A stretch of DNA of 64,000 nt from contig CP102272.1 of assembly GCA_025149125.1 (NCBI GenBank), forward strand, positions 6,076,001 through 6,140,000, read 5' to 3'. The translations under genes and the position numbers were made by a program. The notes beneath the pieces are model-generated. The model had not been told where the DNA came from and ran no database searches. It was given only the letters and a program-made list of their open reading frames with translations. Of the stretch, positions 46,053-53,579 are shown piece by piece; the stretch's first letter is position 1; the number at the start of each line of letters is the position of its first letter. The DNA is from [Clostridium] asparagiforme DSM 15981 (GTDB lineage Bacteria; Bacillota; Clostridia; Lachnospirales; Lachnospiraceae).

Positions 46053-48707
46053 ATGAGTGAGGTTCAAAATCATCCCGGGAGCAAACATGCGGATTCGCGG
46101 TTACTCGACGTCGTCGCCCTGGTAAAGCGGGGAGACACTATGGCTTTTGAAGAATTATACAGGCTGACCTACAAATACGCCTATTTTCATGCAAGATCGA
46201 TTTTGCACGATGACAACGAGGCGTGGGATCTGGTGCAGGAGACCTATATCGCCGTGTACCAGCACATTGACAGCCTGAGAGAGGAGCGCTATGTGAAATC
46301 CTGGATTTCCGGGATCGTCTTCAATCTCGGTATGAAACGGCTCCGGAAAAAGCGCGATCTGCTGGTGGACGAGGAAAATGATTTCCTCTTCGACGCCCTG
46401 GAGGACGAAAATACGGACGGTTCCCCGGAAAAGGCCCTGGACAGCAAGGAAACCGCCGCCATTGTGCGGGAGGTGATCGACCGGCTGCCCGCCCTGCAGA
46501 AGGCCGCCGTAATCGCGTACTATTTTGATGAGAAAAGCGTGTCGGACATTGCGCGGGAGGCCATGTGCAGTGAAAATACCATCAAGAGCAGATTAAACTA
46601 TGCCCGCAAGGCCATGAAGGAGGGCATCGAGCACAAGGAACGCCAGATGGGCGTAAAGCTGCACGTTGTCACCGGCCCGATGATCGTATTCGTCCTGCGG
46701 GGCATGTTCAGCAGCATGACCGTTTCCGCGCAGAAGGCGCGGTATACCTGGATGGCGGTGCGAAAGACGCTGGGACTGGCTGGGATGGCGGCTGGGGCCG
46801 GAAGCGCGGGGAGCGCAGGCGGCGGTGCAGCCGGAAGTACAGGCAGTACAGGCGGGGCGACCGGAAGCGCAGGGAGCGCGGCCGGCCCGGCTGGAAGCGC
46901 AGGGAACGCAGGCGGTGCCGCAGCAAGCGCGGCCGGCCCGGCGGCCAGCACCGCAGCAGCCGGTGCTGCCGGAACAGCCGGAAGCGCAGGTGCCGCTTCC
47001 CTTCTCTTCGGCGCAGTAAAGGTCAAAACCGCCGTGATCCTATTAACCGCATGCCTGGCCACAGGCGGGGCGGCGGGCGTGGCTATCGGCAAGGGCGCCA
47101 TTGCGGCCAGCCGCCAGGAAACTGCCGGACAATCAAACGGCGGCTCCGGCTCTCCCACGTCCCAGGCCGACGTTTTATCCGCAAATGCCGGCGTATCGGA
47201 CGGCACAGACACCCAGGCTGAGACCACCGCGCCCGCAGTGGATCTCTCCGACGGCTGGAAAACGCTGGATAATAACAGCGGATACGGATATATGGAAAAC
47301 GGAGAATATGTCCGCCACACCTGGAAGGAAATTGAAGGGGAGGTATACTATTTTGACCGGAACGGCCGGATGGCGGATCAGCAGATATCCCTGGGACGGC
47401 AGACCTTTTCCTTTAACAGCGACGGCCGCCTGACCGGAATCCAGGCCGCCGACCATGGAGCGGGGTGCACCGTGTACTATGACGAGGACATCCGCTACAG
47501 TCTGGACAACGGCCGGCTGATCCGGGAATCACCCGAAAACGGACATCTGACCCTCTACGACGGCCCGGAAGCCCTAACCGGCTTCACCGTTTCGGACGAT
47601 ATGGCGCTTTGTTTTTCCGTTAACAAGCTTTTATTGATCGATGCGGCGGACGGGAGCGTTTTAAACGAATATCCGGTGGCTTCCCTGGATATTACCGCGC
47701 CCTTAAGCCTCTGCCTTTCAGATTCCGGGCTTTACCTCAGCGCCTTAAATTCTGAACGCACAGACGGAAATCTGATAAAGCTTACCAATCTGACGGTTCC
47801 GCCGGACGGGTATGAAACCGATCCTATGGACAATTACAGCCTGGAAAACATCAACCATTCCTACGGCTACTCGCCGGAATTTTTTAAGCTTCAGGCGGCG
47901 GATGGGGAGGTCTATTTTCTCCGCAGCAACCGCTACCCCACCGCAGGCGGCGTTCAGACCTCCGGTTACAGGCTGTGCCGCAGCTCAAACCAGGAAAGCA
48001 CCGTCCTGATGGACGAGAATGTGGATGAGTTTTTCATCCACGGTGATACGCTCTTCTACATGGCAGACGGAGCGTTAACGAAAAAAAGCCTCTCCCAGAT
48101 GGCCGCCGCAACAACAGAGCGAAATCAAAAGGCCCTGGCGGCTTATAGGGAACGGCTGACGGAATATGCAAAGATACCAACGGAAACAACCGACGACAAT
48201 CCGGCTGCTCCCAGAGGATTTTGTGCAGTTGACCTGAATCAGGATGGGGTCCTGGAAGTTCTGGTGGAGCGCGGCCAATACTTTGCCACCCAATACTGCG
48301 AACTTCTGTACTACACCGATCACCTTGAACAGGCCGACCTGATGCAGAGCTGCAGTCTGGTCAATGAGAACAACGGTCTTATCCTATCAGCCATCTTCCA
48401 TCAGGACTTTAATTGCACTGTCTACCATTTTGATGGAACCGGGGTACAGGAGGTGGCAAACATCTATCTGTCGCCCAACATTTTAAGTTACGAAAACGAA
48501 CGCGCCGCTGCTGCCGAGATAACCCGGGGATTGGCGGATCTGGAGCGTTGGGAATATGGCGCCAATGAAATCAGCGGTTTGATGTTGAACGAAACCGCCT
48601 TTGACCTCACATTAACCGGGGACGGCGCCCGCACCAGTTATATCCCCTCATCACTCTCCCCATCTGCAAAGGAATTTTTAAGCCCGGCGCTCGATCCGGA
48701 GGAATAA
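46053..48707 (+). CDS. ECF-type sigma factor fused to a transmembrane segment and extracytoplasmic domain
   Basis: The 884-residue protein starts with an ECF sigma factor: region 2 at about 25-100 (YRLTYKYAYFHARSIL, DLVQETYIAVYQ, VKSWISGIVFNLG) and region 4 at about 135-190 (LPALQKAAVIAYYFDEKSVS, MCSENTIKSRLNYARKAMKEG). A Gly/Ala/Ser linker (about 242-318) leads to one hydrophobic helix (about 325-347, VKTAVILLTACLATGGAAGVAIGKG). The C-terminal 500 residues should be outside: a wall-binding-like repeat pair (400-465, GEVYYFDRNGRM), a beta-rich region, and DLNQDGVLEVLV, a Ca-loop-like string. AAAGGAG precedes the ATG. The single frame is uninterrupted. Release of the sigma domain would need proteolysis, which is inference. 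No separate anti-sigma gene is adjacent. Confidence 0.85.
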   Translation: MSEVQNHPGSKHADSRLLDVVALVKRGDTMAFEELYRLTYKYAYFHARSILHDDNEAWDLVQETYIAVYQHIDSLREERYVKSWISGIVFNLGMKRLRKKRDLLVDEENDFLFDALEDENTDGSPEKALDSKETAAIVREVIDRLPALQKAAVIAYYFDEKSVSDIAREAMCSENTIKSRLNYARKAMKEGIEHKERQMGVKLHVVTGPMIVFVLRGMFSSMTVSAQKARYTWMAVRKTLGLAGMAAGAGSAGSAGGGAAGSTGSTGGATGSAGSAAGPAGSAGNAGGAAASAAGPAASTAAAGAAGTAGSAGAASLLFGAVKVKTAVILLTACLATGGAAGVAIGKGAIAASRQETAGQSNGGSGSPTSQADVLSANAGVSDGTDTQAETTAPAVDLSDGWKTLDNNSGYGYMENGEYVRHTWKEIEGEVYYFDRNGRMADQQISLGRQTFSFNSDGRLTGIQAADHGAGCTVYYDEDIRYSLDNGRLIRESPENGHLTLYDGPEALTGFTVSDDMALCFSVNKLLLIDAADGSVLNEYPVASLDITAPLSLCLSDSGLYLSALNSERTDGNLIKLTNLTVPPDGYETDPMDNYSLENINHSYGYSPEFFKLQAADGEVYFLRSNRYPTAGGVQTSGYRLCRSSNQESTVLMDENVDEFFIHGDTLFYMADGALTKKSLSQMAAATTERNQKALAAYRERLTEYAKIPTETTDDNPAAPRGFCAVDLNQDGVLEVLVERGQYFATQYCELLYYTDHLEQADLMQSCSLVNENNGLILSAIFHQDFNCTVYHFDGTGVQEVANIYLSPNILSYENERAAAAEITRGLADLERWEYGANEISGLMLNETAFDLTLTGDGARTSYIPSSLSPSAKEFLSPALDPEE
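46775..47006 (+). repeat. Gly/Ala/Ser-rich low-complexity linker-coding sequence
   Basis: Degenerate short repeats (GGAAGCGCAGG-like, 9-15 bp) encode GSAG/AAGPAGS strings between the sigma and membrane parts of the fusion. It is GC-rich and prone to length change. Confidence 0.8.
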
Positions 48708-48785
48708 TCCGTCCAACGGCATGCCATCCGGGCAAGCGGCCGATTCGGAGAGAACGGGCGCCGGAGGAACAGGGACGCCAAAACC

Positions 48786-49127
48786 TCACCCTCTCCGGTG
48801 CCTGATATAAGTCTGAATCATGTCCAGGATAAACTGCTGCTCCTCCCCGGACAGCTCCTTTACCGACGTGTATATTTCCGATAATACCTTAGCGCTGCGC
48901 CCGGCTTCCCCGCTCTCATCCATAGGGCCGTCGCCGCGCAGCAGCCATTGGCGGTTGATTTTCAGCACGTCGCAGATGGCGTTGACCACCAGGGGCTGGG
49001 GTTCCAAAACCTTGTCGTGTTCGATGTTGGTGACGACGCCCCGCGAGGCGCCTATTTTCTCCGCCAGCAGTTCCTGGGACATGCCGCGGGCCTTTCTCGC
49101 TTCTTTTAACCGTAAACCGATACTCAA
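48786..49127 (-). CDS. XRE family (HTH_3) transcriptional regulator
   Basis: A 113-residue DNA-binding protein. Its N-terminal HTH is LRLKEARKARGMSQELLAEKIGASRGVVTNIEHDKV, followed by LVVNAICDVLKINRQWLLRGDGPM, as in phage- and plasmid-type repressors with a short C-terminal dimerisation helix. The start is taken as TTG at 49127 with AGGAGGTG 8 bases upstream; a GTG three codons earlier is possible. Its promoter (TTGACA-17-TACACT) carries a palindrome over the -35, suggesting autorepression. It is divergent from a 65-codon ORF. Confidence 0.8.
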   Translation of the reverse strand: MSIGLRLKEARKARGMSQELLAEKIGASRGVVTNIEHDKVLEPQPLVVNAICDVLKINRQWLLRGDGPMDESGEAGRSAKVLSEIYTSVKELSGEEQQFILDMIQTYIRHRRG

Positions 49128-49153
49128 AATGACCACACCTCCTCCATACCGGA

Positions 49154-49185
49154 AGTGTACCATGGCAAAAACGTATTGTCAATAC
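49154..49185 (-). promoter_or_regulatory. XRE gene promoter with operator O1
   Basis: On the minus strand TTGACA (49177-49182) and TACACT (49154-49159) are separated by 17 bp. GTATTG-T-CAATAC (49173-49185) is a perfect dyad overlapping the -35. A further half-site TGTATT lies at 49191-49196. Confidence 0.75.
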
Positions 49186-49216
49186 AACACTGTATTCTAA
49201 ATCCAGTATCATTGAA

Positions 49217-49263
49217 TTGACAAGTCTATTTTTATGTGCTAATATGTATTTACAATACATATT
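49217..49263 (+). promoter_or_regulatory. Promoter of the small ORF with operator O2
   Basis: TTGACA (49217-49222) and TAATAT (49240-49245) are separated by 17 bp. A perfect palindrome with 10-bp arms, AATATGTATT and AATACATATT around TAC (49241-49263), covers the -10 and start site. Its core TGTATT/AATACA matches O1, so the same regulator probably binds both. Confidence 0.78.
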
Positions 49264-49314
49264 TCCCATTATTTAAGTATTATAAAAACATTTTCCAGGA
49301 GGGGATGGACCCAT

Positions 49315-49512
49315 ATGACCCGAGATATGAAGCTGGCCGACGAGATACTGACCCTTGCGAGCGCAACCTCTTTGGATTACCAGGAACATGTTTTAGACGT
49401 CGTGAAAGCGATGAATTTCACCCGGAACGTAGTGCAGAAAGAATTTGAAAACCGTGAACATTTTTCCGAAATTGTTAAAACCTGCGGCCGGGAACCCGGT
49501 ACTAATAAATGA
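49315..49512 (+). CDS. Small protein (65 aa), function unknown
   Basis: This short helical, mildly acidic ORF (MTRDMKLADEILTLASATSL..., VLDVVKAMNFTRNVVQKEF) is followed by the wall-binding protein gene 60 bp downstream. It is supported by the strong promoter and operator directly upstream and by AGGAGG, though the 12-base gap to this ATG is long. An overlapping frame beginning at 49304 is nearer to the ribosome site but has a Cys/Arg/Pro-rich composition that looks non-coding. It is divergent from the XRE gene, so it may be the regulated partner. Confidence 0.5.
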   Translation: MTRDMKLADEILTLASATSLDYQEHVLDVVKAMNFTRNVVQKEFENREHFSEIVKTCGREPGTNK

Positions 49513-49572
49513 GACGAACAGGCTGCGGCAAAACCTGCAGCCCAAAATTTAAAAACTTAAAGGAGATCTATT

Positions 49573-50328
49573 ATGAAAAAGCACTTTAAGAAACTGGCGG
49601 CCACTTCCCTGGCCTTCACCGCCGCCCTGGCCCTGACATTTCCCTCCTATGCCGCGGGCTGGGTGCAGAATCCCCAAGGCTGGTGGTGGCGCGACGAGGT
49701 AAACGGCTCCCCCGTAAGCTGCTGGCGCTGGCTGGACGGCAACGGGGATGGCTGGGCGGAGTGCTACTACTTCGATTATTATGGTTATATGGCGGAAAAT
49801 ACCACCACACCGGACGGATTCCAGGTGGACGCCAGCGGCGCCTGGGTCGTGGACGGGGTCGTCCAGACGGTCTACCAGGATCCAGCCGCCCAGGATCAGG
49901 AGGAAGAGCCGGAAGAGGTCTGGGTGGACACCACCGAGGAAAATCCCTCTTACCGCTTTTTTGAGACGGACCATTATAGCCAGGGCACCAATAAGACCCT
50001 TAACCTCAGCGACGGCTCCACCAAATTCTGGAGCAGTTACCTCTGTCTGACGGGGTACGACGGCTTCATCAAAATGGACGTGAAAACCCGCAATAAATTC
50101 CGGCCCGAGACGCTGGTGGCCAATGTCTACAGCACCAATGGAACGCTGACCATCTATGGCGACAATGACGAGGAGCTGGAATCCTTTGAATTCGACTACG
50201 AGGACTCCATACGCGAGATCGCGGTGGATGTGAGCGACCAAAGCTCTATTACCATCAAAACCAGCAGCGGTCCCCACTATATGTACTTCCAGTATCTGAA
50301 GCTGGAAGGCCAGGAGCGTTACCAGTAA
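49573..50328 (+). CDS. Secreted wall-binding-module protein with C-terminal beta domain
   Basis: The 251-residue exported protein has a signal peptide ending FPSYAA (about residue 27). An N-terminal aromatic module (GWWWRDEVNGSPVSCWRWLD, YYFDYYGYMAENTTTPDGF, VDASGAWVVDGVVQT) closely matches the module of the partial gene at 63569. An acidic linker (about 100-120) leads to a C-terminal beta-sandwich-like domain (LNLSDGSTKFWSSYLCLTGY, ITIKTSSGPHYMYFQYLKL), possibly carbohydrate-binding. AAAGGAG precedes the ATG. It may be cotranscribed with the 65-codon ORF and thus fall under the XRE regulator. Confidence 0.8.
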   Translation: MKKHFKKLAATSLAFTAALALTFPSYAAGWVQNPQGWWWRDEVNGSPVSCWRWLDGNGDGWAECYYFDYYGYMAENTTTPDGFQVDASGAWVVDGVVQTVYQDPAAQDQEEEPEEVWVDTTEENPSYRFFETDHYSQGTNKTLNLSDGSTKFWSSYLCLTGYDGFIKMDVKTRNKFRPETLVANVYSTNGTLTIYGDNDEELESFEFDYEDSIREIAVDVSDQSSITIKTSSGPHYMYFQYLKLEGQERYQ

Positions 50329-50449
50329 ACCTGGGTATCAGCTGGCAAAAACGCATATTTCCACCTTGCAAACGGCCCCGGCGCGCCTAGTGCCCGGGGC
50401 CAAACCCCCCGTTTCCCGGCCCGGGACCAGCCCCATCCCCCGAAAACAC

Positions 50450-50480
50450 TTGACTTTATACCGGGTACATGGTTTATACT
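50450..50480 (+). promoter_or_regulatory. yitT-type gene promoter with MerR-type 19-bp spacer
   Basis: TTGACT (50450-50455) and TATACT (50475-50480) are separated by 19 bp. The spacer includes TACC-N8-GGTT (50459-50474), the same dyad as in the promoter of the nearby MerR gene (52173-52188). Confidence 0.65.
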
Positions 50481-50537
50481 ATAATCACGGCCCGGGACCT
50501 AAAAATCAAGTATTATAAAAAGAAACGGGGTTTTATT

Positions 50538-51212
50538 ATGAAGCAGCTGAATAAAATCATGCTGCAGCTGTTACAGGAAACAAAACAAACATTTACCCGG
50601 AAAACTGTCCTATCAATCCTTCTGGGTACAGCCATCACCTCATTCGGCATTTATAATGTCCACCGTCAGACGGGTATCACCGAGGGCGGAATACTGGGGC
50701 TGCTGCTGCTGTGCAACTATTGGTTCGGAATCTCATCTTCCCTTTTATCTCCCGTACTAGACGGAATCAGCTACCTGTTCGGATTTAAATTCCTTGGCAG
50801 GGACTTTTTAAAGACGTCCATTTTTGCGACCTTCAGCCTGGCCGCCTTTTTCCGGTTATGGGAAATGTTCCCGCCGCTGCTTCCCAGTCTGGCGGGTACG
50901 CCCCTACTGGCGGCGGTGATCGGCGGACTGTTCATCGGCATCGGCTGCGGGCTGGTGGTGCGCCAGGGGGCATCCTGCGGAGGCGACGACGCCCTGGCTT
51001 TAATTATCTCCAAAACGACGCGGCTGAAGATCAGCCAGGCCTATCTGTTCACCGACATCACGGTGCTGGCTCTGTCGCTCTCTTATATTCCGGTCCGCCG
51101 GATCGTCTACTCCCTGGTGACGGTGACTATCTCATCCTATCTGATCGATATTGTCACTACCTTCGGCAGGGACAAGGACGAAAAGCCAAACTCTGAGGCC
51201 GTGCCGGAATAA
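50538..51212 (+). CDS. YitT family membrane protein
   Basis: The 224-residue protein has five or six hydrophobic segments and the YitT/YebE-like (DUF161) motifs SILLGTAITSFGIYNVHRQTGITEGGILG and LFIGIGCGLVVRQGASCGGDDALALIISKTT. Function in the family is unknown; some members are called transporters. The start at 50538 was chosen because the longer frame would begin inside the promoter. It is convergent with a MerR regulator gene whose likely operator is shared by this promoter. Confidence 0.85.
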   Translation: MKQLNKIMLQLLQETKQTFTRKTVLSILLGTAITSFGIYNVHRQTGITEGGILGLLLLCNYWFGISSSLLSPVLDGISYLFGFKFLGRDFLKTSIFATFSLAAFFRLWEMFPPLLPSLAGTPLLAAVIGGLFIGIGCGLVVRQGASCGGDDALALIISKTTRLKISQAYLFTDITVLALSLSYIPVRRIVYSLVTVTISSYLIDIVTTFGRDKDEKPNSEAVPE

Positions 51213-51281
51213 CAGGTACGCGGCGCGCCTCCTAAAAATGAAATTGAACGCAACGTAAACAACAACGGGCCGTTAAAATGT

Positions 51282-51336
51282 GCGCCCGCCGGGCGCATCA
51301 AAAGAGGACTGAACCGTCAATGGGCTCAGTCCTTTT
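51282..51336. terminator. Convergent terminator pair
   Basis: AGGACTGA (51305-51312) and TCAGTCCT (51326-51333) form a stem with T-rich ends on both strands. The stem includes the TGA stop of the MerR gene. A second perfect palindrome, TGCGCCCG-C-CGGGCGCA, lies at 51282-51298. Confidence 0.8.
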
Positions 51337-52141
51337 CTGTTTCAATGGGCAGATACAATTCCAGACAATAGGTCATGGTATCCGTCTTAAAAAATGTCAT
51401 CATATCGTTTGCGTAGAGCCGCCGTTTGTGCCTTAAGCCCTGGCTCTCGGCCCACCCGGCCATGCGCCGGTAGACCGCCTCGTCGGGCAGCGGCCGGGAG
51501 GACTCCATCACGGAGTAGACGCAGTCCATCTCCTCGGTCACCGGGCATTTCCCCAGATCGATGTCCGGGTCCAGATAGGGTTCGATTCCCCGGTAGAGTA
51601 ACAGCTGGGTTTCTTCCTGGACCAGCCCCTCCTCCGGCGTGTAGTTGAGCACATTGTAGAAATAGGACATATCCAACCCCGCGCCCCGCGCCGCCAGCCG
51701 GAACCACTCCTTTAACCCCTCCTGAAGAGAGCCGCATTTTCCCATAATATAACACCTGGGGAAACGCTTCACCCGGCAGACGTCCTTGCTATTCTCGATG
51801 GCGTTCAAATCCCGCTCGATCAGCTTCAGCCGCGTGACCGCCTGCTGGTGTCCCCTCATCTTTGCCGTCTCCTCCGCGATCCGCTGCCGCGCCCAGGCCC
51901 TTAAATCCGGCGGGGTGGTTCCCTCCATCACCAGGCCCCCGATGTCCTCCAGACTGGTGTTCATTTTCCGCTGGTACAGCACGTACATCAACCGGTAAAT
52001 ATCATTTTCCGAATAATACCGGTAGCCGTTCTCCTTCTTTTGGGATGTAATCACGCCCTTTTTCTCGTAAAAACGCAGGGCGTCCCGGCTCAGACCCACG
52101 ATATCCGCCACGTCTCCAATCCGGTACTCTTGTTTTTCCAT
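51326..52141 (-). CDS. MerR family transcriptional regulator with ligand-binding C-terminus
   Basis: The 271-residue regulator has an N-terminal MerR winged helix (YRIGDVADIVGLSRDALRFYEKKGVI, NGYRYYSENDIYRLMYVLYQRKMNTSLEDI), a long coiled-coil helix (RQRIAEETAKMRGHQQAVTRLKLIERDL) and a C-terminal domain of about 145 residues of BmrR/GyrI-like size, suggesting a small-molecule effector. The effector is unknown. Its promoter (TTGAAA-17-TATATT on the minus strand, 52179-52207) contains AACC-N8-GGTT, matching the yitT promoter. AAGGATGG precedes the ATG. Confidence 0.85.
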   Translation of the reverse strand: MEKQEYRIGDVADIVGLSRDALRFYEKKGVITSQKKENGYRYYSENDIYRLMYVLYQRKMNTSLEDIGGLVMEGTTPPDLRAWARQRIAEETAKMRGHQQAVTRLKLIERDLNAIENSKDVCRVKRFPRCYIMGKCGSLQEGLKEWFRLAARGAGLDMSYFYNVLNYTPEEGLVQEETQLLLYRGIEPYLDPDIDLGKCPVTEEMDCVYSVMESSRPLPDEAVYRRMAGWAESQGLRHKRRLYANDMMTFFKTDTMTYCLELYLPIETEKD

Positions 52142-52172
52142 ACCGCACCATCCTTTATGCCTTCAAATTCAT

Positions 52173-52188
52173 AACCAATATAAAGGTT
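52173..52188 (-). promoter_or_regulatory. Candidate MerR operator (autoregulation)
   Basis: The dyad AACC-AATATAAA-GGTT lies over the -10 region of the MerR gene promoter; the same ACC-N8-GGTT pattern occurs at 50459-50474. Confidence 0.55.
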
Positions 52189-52281
52189 GGCGCGTTTTTT
52201 TTCAATGGCTTGCGGGATAATGCAAGGGAACCGTAATAAAATTGTAAATGGGGCAGGCTCCCTCCGGGCTCCGGTCAGCCG

Positions 52282-53562
52282 TCAGAAGTACGTTCCGGAA
52301 ATATTTCCCTGTTCGTCGAACGAAAGGGGTTCGCATTCCCCGCAGACCTCCGCCTGGGGGATGGACCGGGCGATGTCAGCCAGGGCCTCGGACACCAGAA
52401 TCTCCTTCATATGCAGCGTATTCTTGATGTACACGATCCGCATATGCTCCACGTCCACATCCGCGCAGGTCTTGATGGCCGCCTTGATGCACTCCTCGTC
52501 GTTTTTGAAGATCATGGGCACCTTGCTGACCTGGGTCACGCGGCAGGTCAGGCTATTGGGGTAGGTCTTGTCCATATCGAAGCTGTCGAAAGCCTTTCTG
52601 GTGGACACATCCGCCATGCCCCAGCCCACCGTGTTGCCGTGGGACTCCTGGGTGATGTTGAGCACGGCCACCCGCTGGGTCTTGATCCCGCCGTGGGCGT
52701 AAGGGGTGGCGAAGGTACCGCTGACGTTGGGGTCCATGCCGTCGCCGGAAATATTTTTTCCGATCTCATGGACGATCAACACGTCCGCCTCCGGGATCAG
52801 AATCCGGCTCATGTTGGCCTTTGCCTCCAAGAGCAGCTTCGGTTCCTCCTGGGCGATGGACTCCGCAGGCACGGCCCGGACAATGTAGGTGTCGTCGTAG
52901 GCGTTTTCCACGATGGCCAGGCCGAACAGCAGCTTCGAATATTGGATAATGGCCCTGCCAAACTTGGGCACCGTCTCCGCCATGTGGCCGAAGCCCTTGG
53001 CGTGGCAGTAGTCCGCCCCCGCCTGCTTGGCCAGGCCGATGGCCAGCATCTTCATCAGTCCGGACTCGTAGTCCCCCATAAATGCCGTGTGGGCCTTGAT
53101 CCGGTTCACCACGATGATTCCGTCGGCCTGGGCAGCAAACGCGTCGATCTGCACCGGCAGCCCATCCTGCGTAGTTCCGATTACCTGGGTCCCGGTGCCG
53201 ATACAAAGGGGACATCCCATGGCCTCCTCGGTGATGCCGTAACCTGCCAGAATCTCCGTCTGGCCCTCCACCGTCGCGCCGCCGTGGCTGCCCATGGAGG
53301 CGACGATAAACGGCTTTGCACCGATCCGTTTCAGTTCGTCCACGATGGTCCTGACGATCAGCTGGTAATTGGTGATGCCCCGGCTTCCCACGCCCACCGC
53401 GATGCGTTTTCCCGGTTTCAGCCGCTCTGCGATCTCCGGCCGTTTAAGCTCCGCCAGAACGGCGGCCTTCACGTCCTCGATCCGGGGCCGTGGGAAGCTC
53501 TGCTTTACCCGCACCATTTTGGGTATTGTAACCTGCTTTAAAATGTCGCTCACTGCGCTCAT
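52282..53562 (-). CDS. LarA-like nickel-pincer hydroxyacid racemase/epimerase homologue
   Basis: The 426-residue protein of the lactate racemase (LarA/DUF2088) superfamily carries VASMGSHGGATVEGQTEIL and IKAHTAFMGDYESGLMKMLA, then ADYCHAKG. The His of KAHT, the Lys of LMKML and the His of YCHAK align with LarA His174, Lys184 and His200, and the Lys-to-His spacing is exactly 16 as in LarA; the His of GSHG fits His108. LarA enzymes use a nickel-pincer nucleotide; no larB/C/E is in the window. LarA homologues include a D-gluconate 2-epimerase, and the neighbours here are sugar genes, so an aldonate epimerase is plausible. The start at 53562 follows GAGGGGGAAC. It is the last gene of a four-gene operon. 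Confidence 0.75.
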   Translation of the reverse strand: MSAVSDILKQVTIPKMVRVKQSFPRPRIEDVKAAVLAELKRPEIAERLKPGKRIAVGVGSRGITNYQLIVRTIVDELKRIGAKPFIVASMGSHGGATVEGQTEILAGYGITEEAMGCPLCIGTGTQVIGTTQDGLPVQIDAFAAQADGIIVVNRIKAHTAFMGDYESGLMKMLAIGLAKQAGADYCHAKGFGHMAETVPKFGRAIIQYSKLLFGLAIVENAYDDTYIVRAVPAESIAQEEPKLLLEAKANMSRILIPEADVLIVHEIGKNISGDGMDPNVSGTFATPYAHGGIKTQRVAVLNITQESHGNTVGWGMADVSTRKAFDSFDMDKTYPNSLTCRVTQVSKVPMIFKNDEECIKAAIKTCADVDVEHMRIVYIKNTLHMKEILVSEALADIARSIPQAEVCGECEPLSFDEQGNISGTYF

Positions 53563-53579
53563 TGTCTGTTCCCCCTCTG

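Noticed and set aside
49236..49448. 70-codon frame overlapping the 65-codon ORF
   Set aside because: Its annotated start lies inside the promoter and operator. The internal ATG at 49304 is nearer the ribosome site, but the Cys/Arg/Pro-rich translation looks non-coding.
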